Assembly (NCBI RefSeq): GCF_026342835.1
Contig: NZ_JAPEMI010000001.1
Coordinates: forward strand, 2,548,501-2,612,500
Reading direction: 5' to 3'
DNA: 64,000 nt
From: Streptomyces sp. NBC_00154
Lineage (GTDB): Bacteria; Actinomycetota; Actinomycetes; Streptomycetales; Streptomycetaceae
Shown: piece by piece, positions 7,571-17,755 of the stretch
Layout: each line of letters opens with the position of its first letter
Numbering within the stretch: the stretch's first letter is position 1
Position numbers and translations under genes: made by a program
The notes under the pieces: generated by a model
The model's database searches: none
Told to the model about the DNA's origin: nothing
Seen by the model: the letters and a program-made list of their open reading frames with translations, nothing else

Positions 7571-8767
7571 TCAGTACGACTTGGGGAGACCCAGGGACTG
7601 GTGGGAAACGTAGTTCAGGATCATTTCCCGGCTGACGGGTGCGATCCGGGCGACGCGGGCTGCGGTGATCAGGGAAGCGATGCCGTATTCGCGGGTGAGG
7701 CCGTTGCCGCCGAGGGTGTGCACGGCCTGGTCGACGGCTTTCACGCAGGCCTCGGCGGAGGCGTACTTGGCCATGTTGGCGGCTTCGCCCGCGCCGATGT
7801 CGTCGCCCTCGTCGTAGAGCCTGGCGGCCTTCTGCATCATCAGGCGGGCCAGTTCGAGTTCGATGTGCGCCTGGGCGAGGGGGTGGGCGATGGCCTGGTG
7901 GGAGCCGATGGGCTCCTTCCACACCTGTCGGGTCCGCGCGTAGTCGACGGCGCGGCCGAGGGCGTACCGGCCCATGCCGAGGGCGAAGGCGGCGGTCATG
8001 ATGCGTTCGGGGTTGAGTCCGGCGAAGAGCTGGAGGAGGCCCGCGTCCTCTCCCCCGCTCTCGGCTTCGCTCGAGCGGGAGGTACCCCCTCCGACGAGGG
8101 CGTCGGCGGGCAGCCGCACGTCGTCGAGGACCAGTTCGAACTGCTTCTCCGGTGCCTGGAGTTCCATGTCGATCTGTGAGCGCTGAAATCCGGGGGCGTC
8201 GCGCGGGACGATGAAGAGGCAGGGCTTGAGCTTGCCGGTCCTGGCGTCCTCGGTGCGCCCGACGATGAGGGTGGCGTCGGCGATGTCGACGCCGGAGACG
8301 AACACTTTCCGCCCGGTGAGCAGCCAGTCCTCGCCGTCGCGGCGGGCGGTGGTGGTGATGCGGTGGGAGTTGGAGCCGGCGTCGGGTTCGGTGATGCCGA
8401 AGGCCATGATGAGGGTGCCGTCGGCGAGGCCGGGGAGCCACTGCTGTTTCTGGGTGTCGGTGCCGAAGCGGGCGATGACGGTGCCGCAGATCGCCGGGGA
8501 GACGATCATCATGAGGAGGGGCGATCCTGCCGCTCCCAGTTCTTCCAGGACTATGGAGAGTTCGGCCATGCCGCCGCCTCCGCCGCCGTACTCCTCGGGG
8601 AGGTTGACCCCCAGGTAGCCGAGCTTGGCGGCTTCGGTCCACAGTTCGCGGGGGTGGGCGCCGTCGCGTACGACGGAGGTCATGTAGTCGCGCCCGTACC
8701 GCTTTCCGAGTGCGGCGACGGCAGCGCGCAGGGCTTGCTGCTCTTCGGTTTCGAGGACGGTGCTCAT
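7571..8767 (-). CDS. Acyl-CoA dehydrogenase
   Basis: This FAD enzyme of 398 residues introduces an alpha-beta double bond into an acyl-CoA, the AtuD/LiuA-like step. Family blocks are evident: 'PEEYGGGGGGMAELSIVLEELG', 'MAFGITEPDAGSNSHRI' (FAD/substrate loop), 'GRKVFVSGVDIADATLIVGR', 'RQVWKEPIGSHQAIAHPLA' and the C-terminal 'HTLGGNGLTREYGIA'. The start ATG at 8767 overlaps the carboxylase alpha-subunit stop by 4 bp. An odd feature is a Ser/Glu/Gly-rich insert around residues 225-239 ('GGTSRSSEAESG'), encoded by a palindromic repeat (8049-8090) that looks like a dispersed streptomycete repeat. It falls in a surface-loop region before the C-terminal helical domain and keeps the frame. Confidence 0.93.
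   Translation of the reverse strand: MSTVLETEEQQALRAAVAALGKRYGRDYMTSVVRDGAHPRELWTEAAKLGYLGVNLPEEYGGGGGGMAELSIVLEELGAAGSPLLMMIVSPAICGTVIARFGTDTQKQQWLPGLADGTLIMAFGITEPDAGSNSHRITTTARRDGEDWLLTGRKVFVSGVDIADATLIVGRTEDARTGKLKPCLFIVPRDAPGFQRSQIDMELQAPEKQFELVLDDVRLPADALVGGGTSRSSEAESGGEDAGLLQLFAGLNPERIMTAAFALGMGRYALGRAVDYARTRQVWKEPIGSHQAIAHPLAQAHIELELARLMMQKAARLYDEGDDIGAGEAANMAKYASAEACVKAVDQAVHTLGGNGLTREYGIASLITAARVARIAPVSREMILNYVSHQSLGLPKSY
8049..8090. repeat. Palindromic dispersed repeat inserted in frame in the acyl-CoA dehydrogenase gene
   Basis: The sequence runs from CTCTCCCCCGCTC through TCGGCTTCGCTC to GAGCGGGAGGTACCCCCT. It contains a CCCGCTC/GAGCGGG stem with a 12-nt loop and resembles a short repeat I know from many Streptomyces intergenic regions. 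Translated on the minus strand it gives a low-complexity Gly/Ser/Glu stretch that interrupts an otherwise well conserved dehydrogenase sequence. Confidence 0.6.
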
Positions 8768-10707
8768 GGGGTCGGTTCCTCCTGTGCGTCTTGCACGACG
8801 GCGAGCAGGGCGCCGACCTCCACCTGGAGGCCGGGTGCGGCATGGAGCGCGGTGAGGGTGCCGGAGGCGGGGGCGAGGATGCGGTGTTCCATCTTCATCG
8901 CCTCCAGCCAGATGAGGGGCTGCCCGGCCCGGACGGTGGTGCCGGGTGCGAGGCCGTCGGCGAGCCGGACGACGGTACCGGGCATGGGGGCGAGCAGGGA
9001 GCCGGGTTCGGTGCGTTCGGTGGGGTCGGTGAAGCGGGGGAGGGCGGTGAAGCTGTGCGTGCCGGTGGCGCCGTCCACGTGGACCCGGTCGTGGTGGGTG
9101 GCGAGGCGGAAGTGGTGGGTGACGCCGTCGTCGGTTTCGACGGTGACGTGTCCGGGGGTGGCGGTGAGGATCCGGGCGCCGGGGGTGTCGATCGCGCCGC
9201 TGCGGGTGGTGCGGTAGGCGATCTCGTGTTCGGCGCCGTCGGGTTCGCTGCGGTAGCGCCTGATCTGCGGCTGGGAGGGGAGGTTGCGCCAGCCGCCGAA
9301 GCGGGATGTGCCGACGGCGTCCGGGTGCCGGGCGGCGTGGGCGGCGGCGGCGAGGGCCGCGAGGTGCCGGTCCGCGTTGTCGCCCGGGGTGCGGGTGAGG
9401 GCGTCCAGGTGACGGTCGTAGAAGCCGGTGTCGGGGCGGGCGCCGGTGAAGTCCGGGTGGCGCAGGGACCGTACGAGCAGCTCGCGGTTGGTGACCGGGC
9501 CGTGGATGCGGGTGCGTTCCAGGGAGCGGGCGAGGAGCCGTACGGCTTGGGCGCGGGTGGGGGCGTGGGCGATGACCTTGGCGAGCATCGGGTCGTAGTG
9601 GATGCCGATGGTGTCGCCGCCGGTGTATCCGGTGTCGAGGCGCAGACCGGGTTCGTCCGGTACGTCCAGCGTGAGCAGTGCTCCGGTCTGTGGCTGCCAG
9701 TCGCGGGCCGGGTCCTCCGCGTAGAGCCGGGCCTCGACGGCGTGCCCGTGCGGGGTCGGGGGCGTGGTGGGGAGGGGTTCGCCTTCGGCGACGGACAGTT
9801 GCAGGGCGACGAGGTCGAGCCCGAAGACGGCTTCGGTGACGGGGTGTTCGACCTGGAGGCGGGTGTTCATTTCCAGGAAGTACGGGCGTCCGTCGGCGGC
9901 GAGGAGGAACTCGACGGTGCCCGCGCCCCGGTAGCCGACGGCGCGGGCCGCTGCGGTCGCCGCGTCGTGCAGCCGGGTGCGCAGCGCGTCGTCGAGGCCG
10001 GGTGCGGGGGCCTCCTCGATGACCTTCTGGTGGCGGCGCTGGAGCGAGCAGTCGCGGGTGCCGAGCGCCCATACGGTGCCGTGTGCGTCGGCCATGATCT
10101 GGACCTCGACATGCCGGCCTCGTTCGACGTAGGGCTCGGCGAAGACTTCGCCGTCGCCGAAGGCGCTCGCGGCCTCGGCCGTGGCGGCCGCCATCTCGCC
10201 CGGCAGTGCGCCCAGTTCACGTACGACCCGCATGCCGCGCCCGCCGCCGCCCGCCGCGGCCTTCAGCAGCAGCGGCAGGTCACCTGCGGTCGCCTGCGCC
10301 GGGTCGACGGGTGCGAGCAGCGGCACCCCGGCGGCGGCCATGAGTTCCTTGGCCCGGGTCTTGGACGCCATCATCTCGATGGCCTTGACCGGCGGGCCGA
10401 CCCAGACGAGCCCGGCGTCCTGCACGGCCCGGGCGAACCCGGCGTTCTCGGAGAGGAAGCCGTAGCCGGGGTGCACGGCGTCGGCGCCCGCCGTGCGCGC
10501 GGCACGTACGACGAGATCGCCGCGCAGATAGGTGTCGGCGGGCGCGGCCCCCGGCAGCCGTACGGCGGTGTCGGCCTCCCTGACGTGCAGTGCGTCGGCG
10601 TCCGCGTCCGAGTACACGGCGACGGTGGCGATGCCCAGTGCACGGCAGGTGCGGAAGATCCGGCAGGCGATCTCGCCCCGATTGGCGACGAGCAGGGTGC
10701 TGATCAT
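8764..10707 (-). CDS. Acyl-CoA carboxylase alpha subunit (biotin carboxylase + BCCP)
   Basis: The 647-residue subunit carboxylates its own biotin with ATP and bicarbonate. It starts with the biotin carboxylase N-domain ('LLVANRGEIACRIFRTCRALG', 'HPGYGFLSENAGFARAV'). The ATP-grasp domain follows ('KAAAGGGGRGMRVV', 'RDCSLQRRHQKVIEEAPAP', 'FLEMNTRLQVEHPVTE'), then a linker domain and a C-terminal biotinyl domain with the biotinylation motif 'EAMKMEH' near residue 610. The ATG at 10707 lies 8 bp after the beta-subunit stop. Side by side with an AtuA-like protein, the pair is the likely counterpart of geranyl-CoA carboxylase (AtuF/AtuC) or methylcrotonyl-CoA carboxylase (LiuD/LiuB). Confidence 0.93.
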   Translation of the reverse strand: MISTLLVANRGEIACRIFRTCRALGIATVAVYSDADADALHVREADTAVRLPGAAPADTYLRGDLVVRAARTAGADAVHPGYGFLSENAGFARAVQDAGLVWVGPPVKAIEMMASKTRAKELMAAAGVPLLAPVDPAQATAGDLPLLLKAAAGGGGRGMRVVRELGALPGEMAAATAEAASAFGDGEVFAEPYVERGRHVEVQIMADAHGTVWALGTRDCSLQRRHQKVIEEAPAPGLDDALRTRLHDAATAAARAVGYRGAGTVEFLLAADGRPYFLEMNTRLQVEHPVTEAVFGLDLVALQLSVAEGEPLPTTPPTPHGHAVEARLYAEDPARDWQPQTGALLTLDVPDEPGLRLDTGYTGGDTIGIHYDPMLAKVIAHAPTRAQAVRLLARSLERTRIHGPVTNRELLVRSLRHPDFTGARPDTGFYDRHLDALTRTPGDNADRHLAALAAAAHAARHPDAVGTSRFGGWRNLPSQPQIRRYRSEPDGAEHEIAYRTTRSGAIDTPGARILTATPGHVTVETDDGVTHHFRLATHHDRVHVDGATGTHSFTALPRFTDPTERTEPGSLLAPMPGTVVRLADGLAPGTTVRAGQPLIWLEAMKMEHRILAPASGTLTALHAAPGLQVEVGALLAVVQDAQEEPTP

Positions 10708-10715
10708 GGTCGGCC

Positions 10716-12310
10716 TCACATCCGGAAGATGCCGAAGCCGCCGCGGGCGCCTTCGACCGGGGCGGTGTGGATCGCGGACAGGCAGATCCCGAGGACGGTC
10801 CTGGTGTCGCGCGGGTCGATGACCCCGTCGTCGTACAGCCGCCCGGAGAGGAACATCGGCAGCGACTCGGACTCGATCTGCTGCTCCACCATGGCGCGCA
10901 GCCCGGCGTCGGCCTCGTCGTCGTAGGGCCGTCCCTTCGCGGCGGCGGAGGCCCGGGCGACGATGGACAGCACACCCGCAAGCTGCTGCGGGCCCATCAC
11001 GGCGGACTTGCTGCTCGGCCAGGCGAAGAGGAAGCGGGGGTCGTAGGCGCGCCCGCACATGCCGTAGTGCCCGGCCCCGTAGGAGGCGCCCATCAGCACG
11101 GACAGGTGCGGGACCCTGGAGTTGGACACTGCGTTGATCATCATCGCGCCGTGTTTGATGATGCCGCCCTGCTCGTACTCCTTGCCGACCATGTAGCCGG
11201 TGGTGTTGTGCAGGAAGAGGAGGGGGATGTCGCGCTGGTTGGCGAGCTGGATGAACTGGGCGGCCTTCTGCGACTCCTCGCTGAACAGCACGCCTTGCGC
11301 GTTGGCGAGGATGCCGACGGGGTAGCCGTGCAGCCGCGCCCATCCGGTGACCAGGCTCGTCCCGTACAGCGGTTTGAACGCGTCGAAGTCGGAGCCGTCG
11401 ACGAGCCGGGCGATCACCTCGCGCGGATCGAACGGGATCTTGAGATCCCCCGGCACGATCCCGAGCAGCTCGTCCTCGTCGTACTTAGGCGGTTCGGCGG
11501 GTCCCGGATCGGCGTGGGCCTTGCGCCAGTTGAGCCGGGCGACGATCCGCCGTGCCTGGCGCAGCGCGTCGTGCTCGTCGACGGCGAAGTGGTCGGCGAG
11601 TCCGGAGGTGCGGGCGTGCATGTCGGCGCCGCCGAGGGACTCGTCGTCGCTCTCCTCGCCGGTCGCCATCTTCACCAGCGGTGGTCCGCCGAGGAAGACC
11701 TTCGACTGTTCCTTGATCATGACGGTGTGGTCGGACATGCCGGGGACGTATGCCCCGCCGGCCGTGGAGTTCCCGAAGACGACCGCGACAGTGGGGATAC
11801 CGGCGGCGGAGAGCCGGGTGAGGTCCCGGAACAGTGCGCCGCCGGGGATGAAGATCTCCTTCTGGGACGGCAGATCGGCCCCGCCGGACTCGACGAGGCT
11901 GATGCAGGGCAGCCGGTTGGCGAAGGCGATCTCGTTGGCGCGCAGGGCCTTCTTCAGGGTCCAGGGGTTGGAGGCGCCACCGCGTACGGTCGGGTCGTTG
12001 GCGGTGATCAGGCACTCCACGCCCTCGACGACCCCGATGCCCGTGACGAGCGAGGCGCCCACGGCGTACTCGCTGCCCCAGGCGGCGAGCGGCGACAGCT
12101 CGAGGAACGGTGTGTCGGCATCGATCAGCAGCTCGATCCGCTCCCGGGCGAGGAGCTTGCCGCGCCCCCGGTGCCGTTCGACGTACTTCTCGCCGCCGCC
12201 CTCGAGTGCCTTGCCGTGCTCGGTGTCGAGCTCGTCGATCCGGTCGAGCATGGTGGCGCGGTTCGCGGCGTATTCGGGACTCGTGGTGTCGAGCCCGGTG
12301 GCCAGGACGG

Positions 12311-12314
<4 letters not shown>
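10716..12314 (-). CDS. Acyl-CoA carboxylase beta subunit (carboxyltransferase)
   Basis: This 532-residue carboxyltransferase moves CO2 from carboxybiotin to an acyl-CoA. The N-terminal half has 'RERIELLIDADTPFLELS', 'ANDPTVRGGASNPWTLKKALRANEIA' and 'SLVESGGADLPSQKEIFIPGG'. The C-terminal half has 'ANAQGVLFSEESQKAAQFIQLANQ', 'FLHNTTGYMVGKEYEQGGIIKHGAMM' and 'LMGASYGAGHYGMCGRAYDPRFLFAWPS'. The residues around 'HNTTGYMVG' and 'GAGHYGMCGRAY' resemble the methylcrotonyl/geranyl-CoA carboxylase class rather than acetyl/propionyl-CoA carboxylase, whose matching region contains a conserved 'FLPG'. Its ATG overlaps the AtuA-like stop by 4 bp. Confidence 0.92.
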
Positions 12315-14025
<1,711 letters not shown>

Positions 14026-14029
<4 letters not shown>

Positions 14030-14832
14030 CGGGCGCCGCCCCGTGCACCGCCCCCGGGTGCGCGGCCGGGGCCGGGTGGGCCGGCGAAGGCCTGGGCGAT
14101 GTCCAGCCACTGGTCGGCGTCGGCCCCGAAGGCACGGACGGCGAGGTCGTCGCGGTGGGCGCGCTGGGTGACGAGGAGGCAGAAGTCGTGCAGCGGTCCG
14201 GTGACCCGCTGTCCGGCATCCTCGGGCCCGAATGCGATCACCTCACCGTCGGGGGCTTCGAGTTCGACGTGGAACTCCTCATCGGGCGCCTTGATCCCCC
14301 GTACGAGGAACGCGTAGTCACGGGCCCGCACCCCGATCCGGGCGATGTGGCGCAGCCGGGCGGTCGGGGCGCGTACGGCGCCGAGGGCGTCGGCGATGTC
14401 CTGCCCGTGCGCCCAGGTCTCCATCAGCCGCGCGGTCGCCATGGACGCGACGCTCATGGGCGGCCCGTACCAGGGGATGCGGGTGCCGGGCGGGGCGGCG
14501 CGCAGGGCTCGTTGGAGCCGGTGGCGTCCGTCGCGCCAGCGGGCGAGCAGCGCGGCCGGCTCCACGGCCACGAGCACCTCGGCGGCCTGGTCGACGAAGC
14601 TGTCGGGTGCCGCCTGCGCCTTGGCGACCTCCGCCGCGAAGGCGTTTGGGTCGGTGACGGCGAGCAGGGCGACCTCGTCGGTCCAGGTCAGATGGGCGAT
14701 CTGGTGGGCGACGGTCCAGCGCTCGGCGGGGGTCGGTCCGGCCCACTGGTCGGCGCTCAACTCCGCTACCAGCAGGTCGAGTTCGTCGCTCTCGCTGCGC
14801 AGATCGTCGAGCACGGCTGCGGCATCGGACAC
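14026..14832 (-). CDS. TIGR03084-family protein (maleylpyruvate isomerase/mycothiol-dependent fold)
   Basis: The first gene of the leftward operon encodes 268 residues. The N-terminal DinB/MDMPI-like helical bundle is recognisable from 'ERWTVAHQIAHLTWTDEVALLAVTDP' and from 'ATARLMETWAHGQDIADALG', which carry the histidines expected to bind a metal (H47, H51 region and the later H). The protein belongs to the actinobacterial TIGR03084 set often found with acyl-CoA genes. A mycothiol-linked role is possible but unproven. The C-terminal tail is Gly/Pro/Arg-rich and probably disordered. Its promoter region at 14833-14965 carries the palindrome at 14894-14907. Confidence 0.8.
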
Positions 14833-14893
14833 GGTGCGCTCCCCTCGGGGCGTGGCGGTGTGCCCAGGAGCATGTCAGCGGACCAGGAAACAA

Positions 14894-14907
14894 GCAAGCA
14901 TGCTTGC
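14894..14907. promoter_or_regulatory. Palindromic TetR-type operator of the acyl-CoA/terpene operon
   Basis: GCAAGCATGCTTGC is a perfect 14-bp palindrome 62 bp upstream of the first operon gene. It is flanked by unusually AT-rich sequence that should hold the promoter. Size and symmetry fit TetR-family operators, and the operon ends in a tetR gene. Nothing else in the window is known to bind it. Confidence 0.6.
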
Positions 14908-14953
14908 ATTATTTGATGCATCCGGCTCCACGGCCGGGCCGGGACCCGGCTGC

Positions 14954-14959
14954 TAGCCT
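14954..14959 (+). promoter_or_regulatory. -10 box of a leaderless Nudix transcript
   Basis: TAGCCT lies exactly 6 nt before the ATG at 14966 and no Shine-Dalgarno is present, which fits leaderless transcription starting at the A of the start codon. Confidence 0.5.
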
Positions 14960-14965
14960 CCGCCG

Positions 14966-15700
14966 ATGACTGACGAACCTCGCACCACGGGTGTGCGTTT
15001 CGACGACAACAGGCTTGTCCTGGAGCAGTATCGGGACGAGACCGGCATCTACTACTCCTTCCCGGGCGGCGCCCCGGGTTCCTTCCGCGCCGACGGCCGG
15101 GCCACCGGGGGCACATCGGCCGCGCTCTCCCTGGCCGAGGCGCTGCACGCCCGGATCCGCCCGGTCGGCACGGCGGAGAGCGTCCTGCGCGCGTGGTCGC
15201 AGGGAGCTCCCCCGCAGGACACGGCCGCCCTGGACGACCCGACGGCAGCCGAACCGACCCGGGTCCGCGGCGGCGCGATCGTCATCCGCGACCGGCGGAT
15301 GCTGCTGATCCACTTCCCCGGGGACGACGGCTGCCACTACGAGATCCCGGGCGGCGGCGTCGAAGCCGGCGAGACACCGGAGGTGGCGGCGGTCCGCGAA
15401 CTCCGGGAGGAAACCGGCCTGCACGGAACGGTCGTACGCGAGGTGGCCCGGATCTGGCGGGGCGGCACCCGGGGCCACTACTTCACGATGGAGGCGGAGG
15501 GCGAGGTGGGCGAACCGGAGACCCTGGACAACTACGGTGGCGTCCCGGCCTGGGTACCGGTCTCCGACCTGCCCACCACCCCGGTCTGGCCCCGCCGCCT
15601 GTCCTGGCGGATCGCCCACTGGCACGCCTCCGGCTGGCCGACGTCTCCGGCCGAACTGGCGGATTCGGTCTGGGACCTGGACGCGGCCTGCGGATGGTGA
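14966..15700 (+). CDS. Nudix hydrolase with a degenerate N-terminal Nudix-like repeat
   Basis: The 244-residue protein has a canonical Nudix box at about residues 130-152: 'GGVEAGETPEVAAVRELREE' followed by T-G, matching GX5EX7REUXEEXGU. It should hydrolyse a nucleoside diphosphate-linked compound with Mg2+. The first 75 residues look like a second, decayed copy: 'RFDDNRLVLEQYRDETGIYYSFPGG' aligns with 'VIRDRRMLLIHFPGDDGCHYEIPGG', and 'SAALSLAEALHARIRP' takes the place of the catalytic helix without its Glu residues. The start lacks a Shine-Dalgarno, consistent with a leaderless mRNA. The gene converges closely with the EamA transporter (9 bp apart). Substrate unknown. Confidence 0.85.
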   Translation: MTDEPRTTGVRFDDNRLVLEQYRDETGIYYSFPGGAPGSFRADGRATGGTSAALSLAEALHARIRPVGTAESVLRAWSQGAPPQDTAALDDPTAAEPTRVRGGAIVIRDRRMLLIHFPGDDGCHYEIPGGGVEAGETPEVAAVRELREETGLHGTVVREVARIWRGGTRGHYFTMEAEGEVGEPETLDNYGGVPAWVPVSDLPTTPVWPRRLSWRIAHWHASGWPTSPAELADSVWDLDAACGW

Positions 15701-15709
15701 CGGCAGCCC

Positions 15710-16672
15710 TCAGGAATTCGCCTTCGCGCGGCGGCCGGCGCCCACCTGGCTGCGGACCGCACCCATGCTCGCCCCGATGACCAGCGCGATCGCCAGCGCG
15801 TCGGTGGCCGTCAGGGCCTGGTCGAGGATGAGGAAGCCGGCCGTCGCCGCGATGGCCGGTTCCAGGCTCATCAGTACGGCGAATGTGTGCGCGGGCAGCC
15901 GGCGCAGCGCCATCAGTTCGAGGGTGTACGGGAGCACCGAGCTCATCAGCGCCACCGCCGCACCCATCGCCAGTGTCGACGGGACCGCCAGCTTCGCGCC
16001 GGATTCCAGGATGCCCAGCGGCAGTGACAGCACTGCGGCGACCACCATCGCCAGGGCCAGACCGTCGGCCTGCGGGAAGCGGCGGCCGGTGCGGGCGCTG
16101 AAGACGATGTACGTCGCCCACATCGCCCCCGCACCCAGCGCGAACGCCGCACCGAGCGGGTCCAGCCGGTCGAAGCCTCCGCCGCCCAGCAGGAACACCC
16201 CGCCCAGCGCGAGCCCCGCCCAGACAAAGTTGATCAGGCGGCGGGAGGCGATCACCGAGAGCGCCAGCGGGCCGAGCACCTCCAGGGTGACGGCCGCGCC
16301 CAGCGGAATGCGGTCGAGAGCCTGGTAGAAGAGCATGTTCATGGCGCCCATGGCGATGCCGAACGCGACCACCGTGCCCCAGTCGGCCCGCGAGTGGCCG
16401 CGCAGCTTCGGGCGGCAGACGACCAGCAGGACGACCGCGGCGACCACCAGCCGGAGCGTGACCACCCCGAGCGCACCGGCCCGCGGCATCAGCAGGGCCG
16501 CGACCGCCGAGCCGAACTGCACGGAGAGGCCGCCCGCGACCACCAGGGCCACCGGGGCGAGCGCCGCCCTGCGGCCGCCCGGACGTACAGGGCCCCCGTC
16601 GAGGGCGGACACCGCCTCCGGTACGGCGACGGCTGCTGCGGCCGGCTCTGCGGCACTGCGCTGGTCGTTCAC
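15710..16672 (-). CDS. EamA/RhaT-type drug/metabolite transporter
   Basis: The 320-residue inner-membrane protein has about ten hydrophobic segments arranged as two EamA halves, e.g. 'APVALVVAGGLSVQFGSAVAALLMPRAG' at the start and 'SSVLPYTLELMALRRLPAHTFAVLMSLEPAIAATAGFLIL' in the second half, the classic EamA signature. It resembles the RhtA/YddG branch that exports amino acids such as threonine and homoserine. It starts with GTG at 16672 and is transcribed divergently from the LysR-type gene at 16835, its probable regulator. The C-terminus is short and basic. Confidence 0.88.
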   Translation of the reverse strand: MNDQRSAAEPAAAAVAVPEAVSALDGGPVRPGGRRAALAPVALVVAGGLSVQFGSAVAALLMPRAGALGVVTLRLVVAAVVLLVVCRPKLRGHSRADWGTVVAFGIAMGAMNMLFYQALDRIPLGAAVTLEVLGPLALSVIASRRLINFVWAGLALGGVFLLGGGGFDRLDPLGAAFALGAGAMWATYIVFSARTGRRFPQADGLALAMVVAAVLSLPLGILESGAKLAVPSTLAMGAAVALMSSVLPYTLELMALRRLPAHTFAVLMSLEPAIAATAGFLILDQALTATDALAIALVIGASMGAVRSQVGAGRRAKANS

Positions 16673-16716
16673 GTGGCGGCCTTCGTCCTCGATGGGCTGA
16701 GCAGGGTCGGGTTCAC

Positions 16717-16748
16717 TTCATTGCACTACGCGATTGAAGATACTGCAC
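16717..16748. promoter_or_regulatory. Candidate LysR-binding region between EamA and LysR genes
   Basis: The 162-bp divergent intergenic region holds TTCA-N14-TGAA (16717-16738), a dyad with the T-N-A character of LysR boxes, and two TGCACT direct repeats (16722 and 16743) spaced 21 bp, two DNA turns apart. The segment is more AT-rich than its surroundings. Confidence 0.4.
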
Positions 16749-16834
16749 TCTTGCGGCATCGACCGTTTCTTTACGGTAGAGACCTCCGCGCGGCGCGTGA
16801 AATGCCGAATGCGCTCCCGTTATGCTGCCGACGC

Positions 16835-17719
16835 ATGAGCACAGGACAGGGCCGCAGCGTCGAGCTGCGCCACTTGCGGGCCTTCCTCGCCGTCGCCAAT
16901 GCGGGCAACGTCACACGCGCCGCAGCCGCGCTCCGGCTCACCCAGCCCGCCGTCTCCCGCACCCTCGCCGCCCTTGAGCAGCATCTCGGCGTCCGTCTCG
17001 TGGACCGCTCCACCCATCACCTCGCTCTCACCCCCGAGGGCGTCGTCTTCCGCGACAAGGCGGCCGCCGCGGTCGCCGCCTTCGACGAGGCGGTCGACTC
17101 CGGCGGCCTGCGCCACTGGCCGCTGCGGCTCGGACACGCCTGGTCCGCGTTCGGCCCGTACACCACACCGCTGCTCCGCGGCTGGCACGAGCGGTACCCG
17201 GAGACCCCTCTCGAACTGCTGCGGATCGACGACCGCACGGCCGGGCTCACCCGAGGCGAGGTCGACGCGGCGCTGCTGCGCGGGCCCGTCGACGCGCCGG
17301 GGCTCGTCACCGAGGTGCTGTTCAGCGAGGACCGGGTGGCGGCGGTGACCGCGGACGGGCCGCTCGCCGCACACACCACGCTCCGTCTCGCCGATCTCGC
17401 GGACGGCACGGTCGTCCTCAACACCGTCTCCGGCACCACCACCGTCGACCTGTGGCCGCCGCACGCCCGGCCCGCCGCCACCCTCACCGTCGCCAACACC
17501 GACGACTGGCTGACCGCCATCGCGGCCGGGCGCGGATCCGGGGTGTCGGTCGCCTCCACCGCCGACATGCATCCGCACGCCGGGGTCGCCTACCGCCCGC
17601 TCGTCGACGCCCCGACCGTGCCGCTGCTGCTCGCCCGCCGCGACGCGCCCGGCCATCCGGCGCTGCCGAAGCTCGCCGAAATGGCCCGGGAAATCATTGG
17701 AGAAGACATCACCGGTTGA
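16835..17719 (+). CDS. LysR-family transcriptional regulator
   Basis: The 294-residue protein has an N-terminal winged HTH (about residues 8-67: 'VELRHLRAFLAVANAGNVTRAAAALRLTQPAVSRTLAALEQHLGVRLVDR') and a periplasmic-binding-like effector domain. I start it at ATG 16835; TATGCT at 16821-16826 lies 8 nt upstream, so the mRNA may be leaderless. It diverges from the EamA exporter gene at 16672, and this pairing suggests that it activates the exporter in response to the exported metabolite. The effector is not predictable. Confidence 0.92.
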   Translation: MSTGQGRSVELRHLRAFLAVANAGNVTRAAAALRLTQPAVSRTLAALEQHLGVRLVDRSTHHLALTPEGVVFRDKAAAAVAAFDEAVDSGGLRHWPLRLGHAWSAFGPYTTPLLRGWHERYPETPLELLRIDDRTAGLTRGEVDAALLRGPVDAPGLVTEVLFSEDRVAAVTADGPLAAHTTLRLADLADGTVVLNTVSGTTTVDLWPPHARPAATLTVANTDDWLTAIAAGRGSGVSVASTADMHPHAGVAYRPLVDAPTVPLLLARRDAPGHPALPKLAEMAREIIGEDITG

Positions 17720-17755
17720 GGGAATTTCCCCGCACAACAAGGGAGTTGGGGTGCT

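Noticed and set aside
5828..8179. Long plus-strand frames opposite the ligase and dehydrogenase genes
   Set aside because: They are antisense shadows rich in Gly/Val/Asp, with no family similarity and no ribosome binding site.
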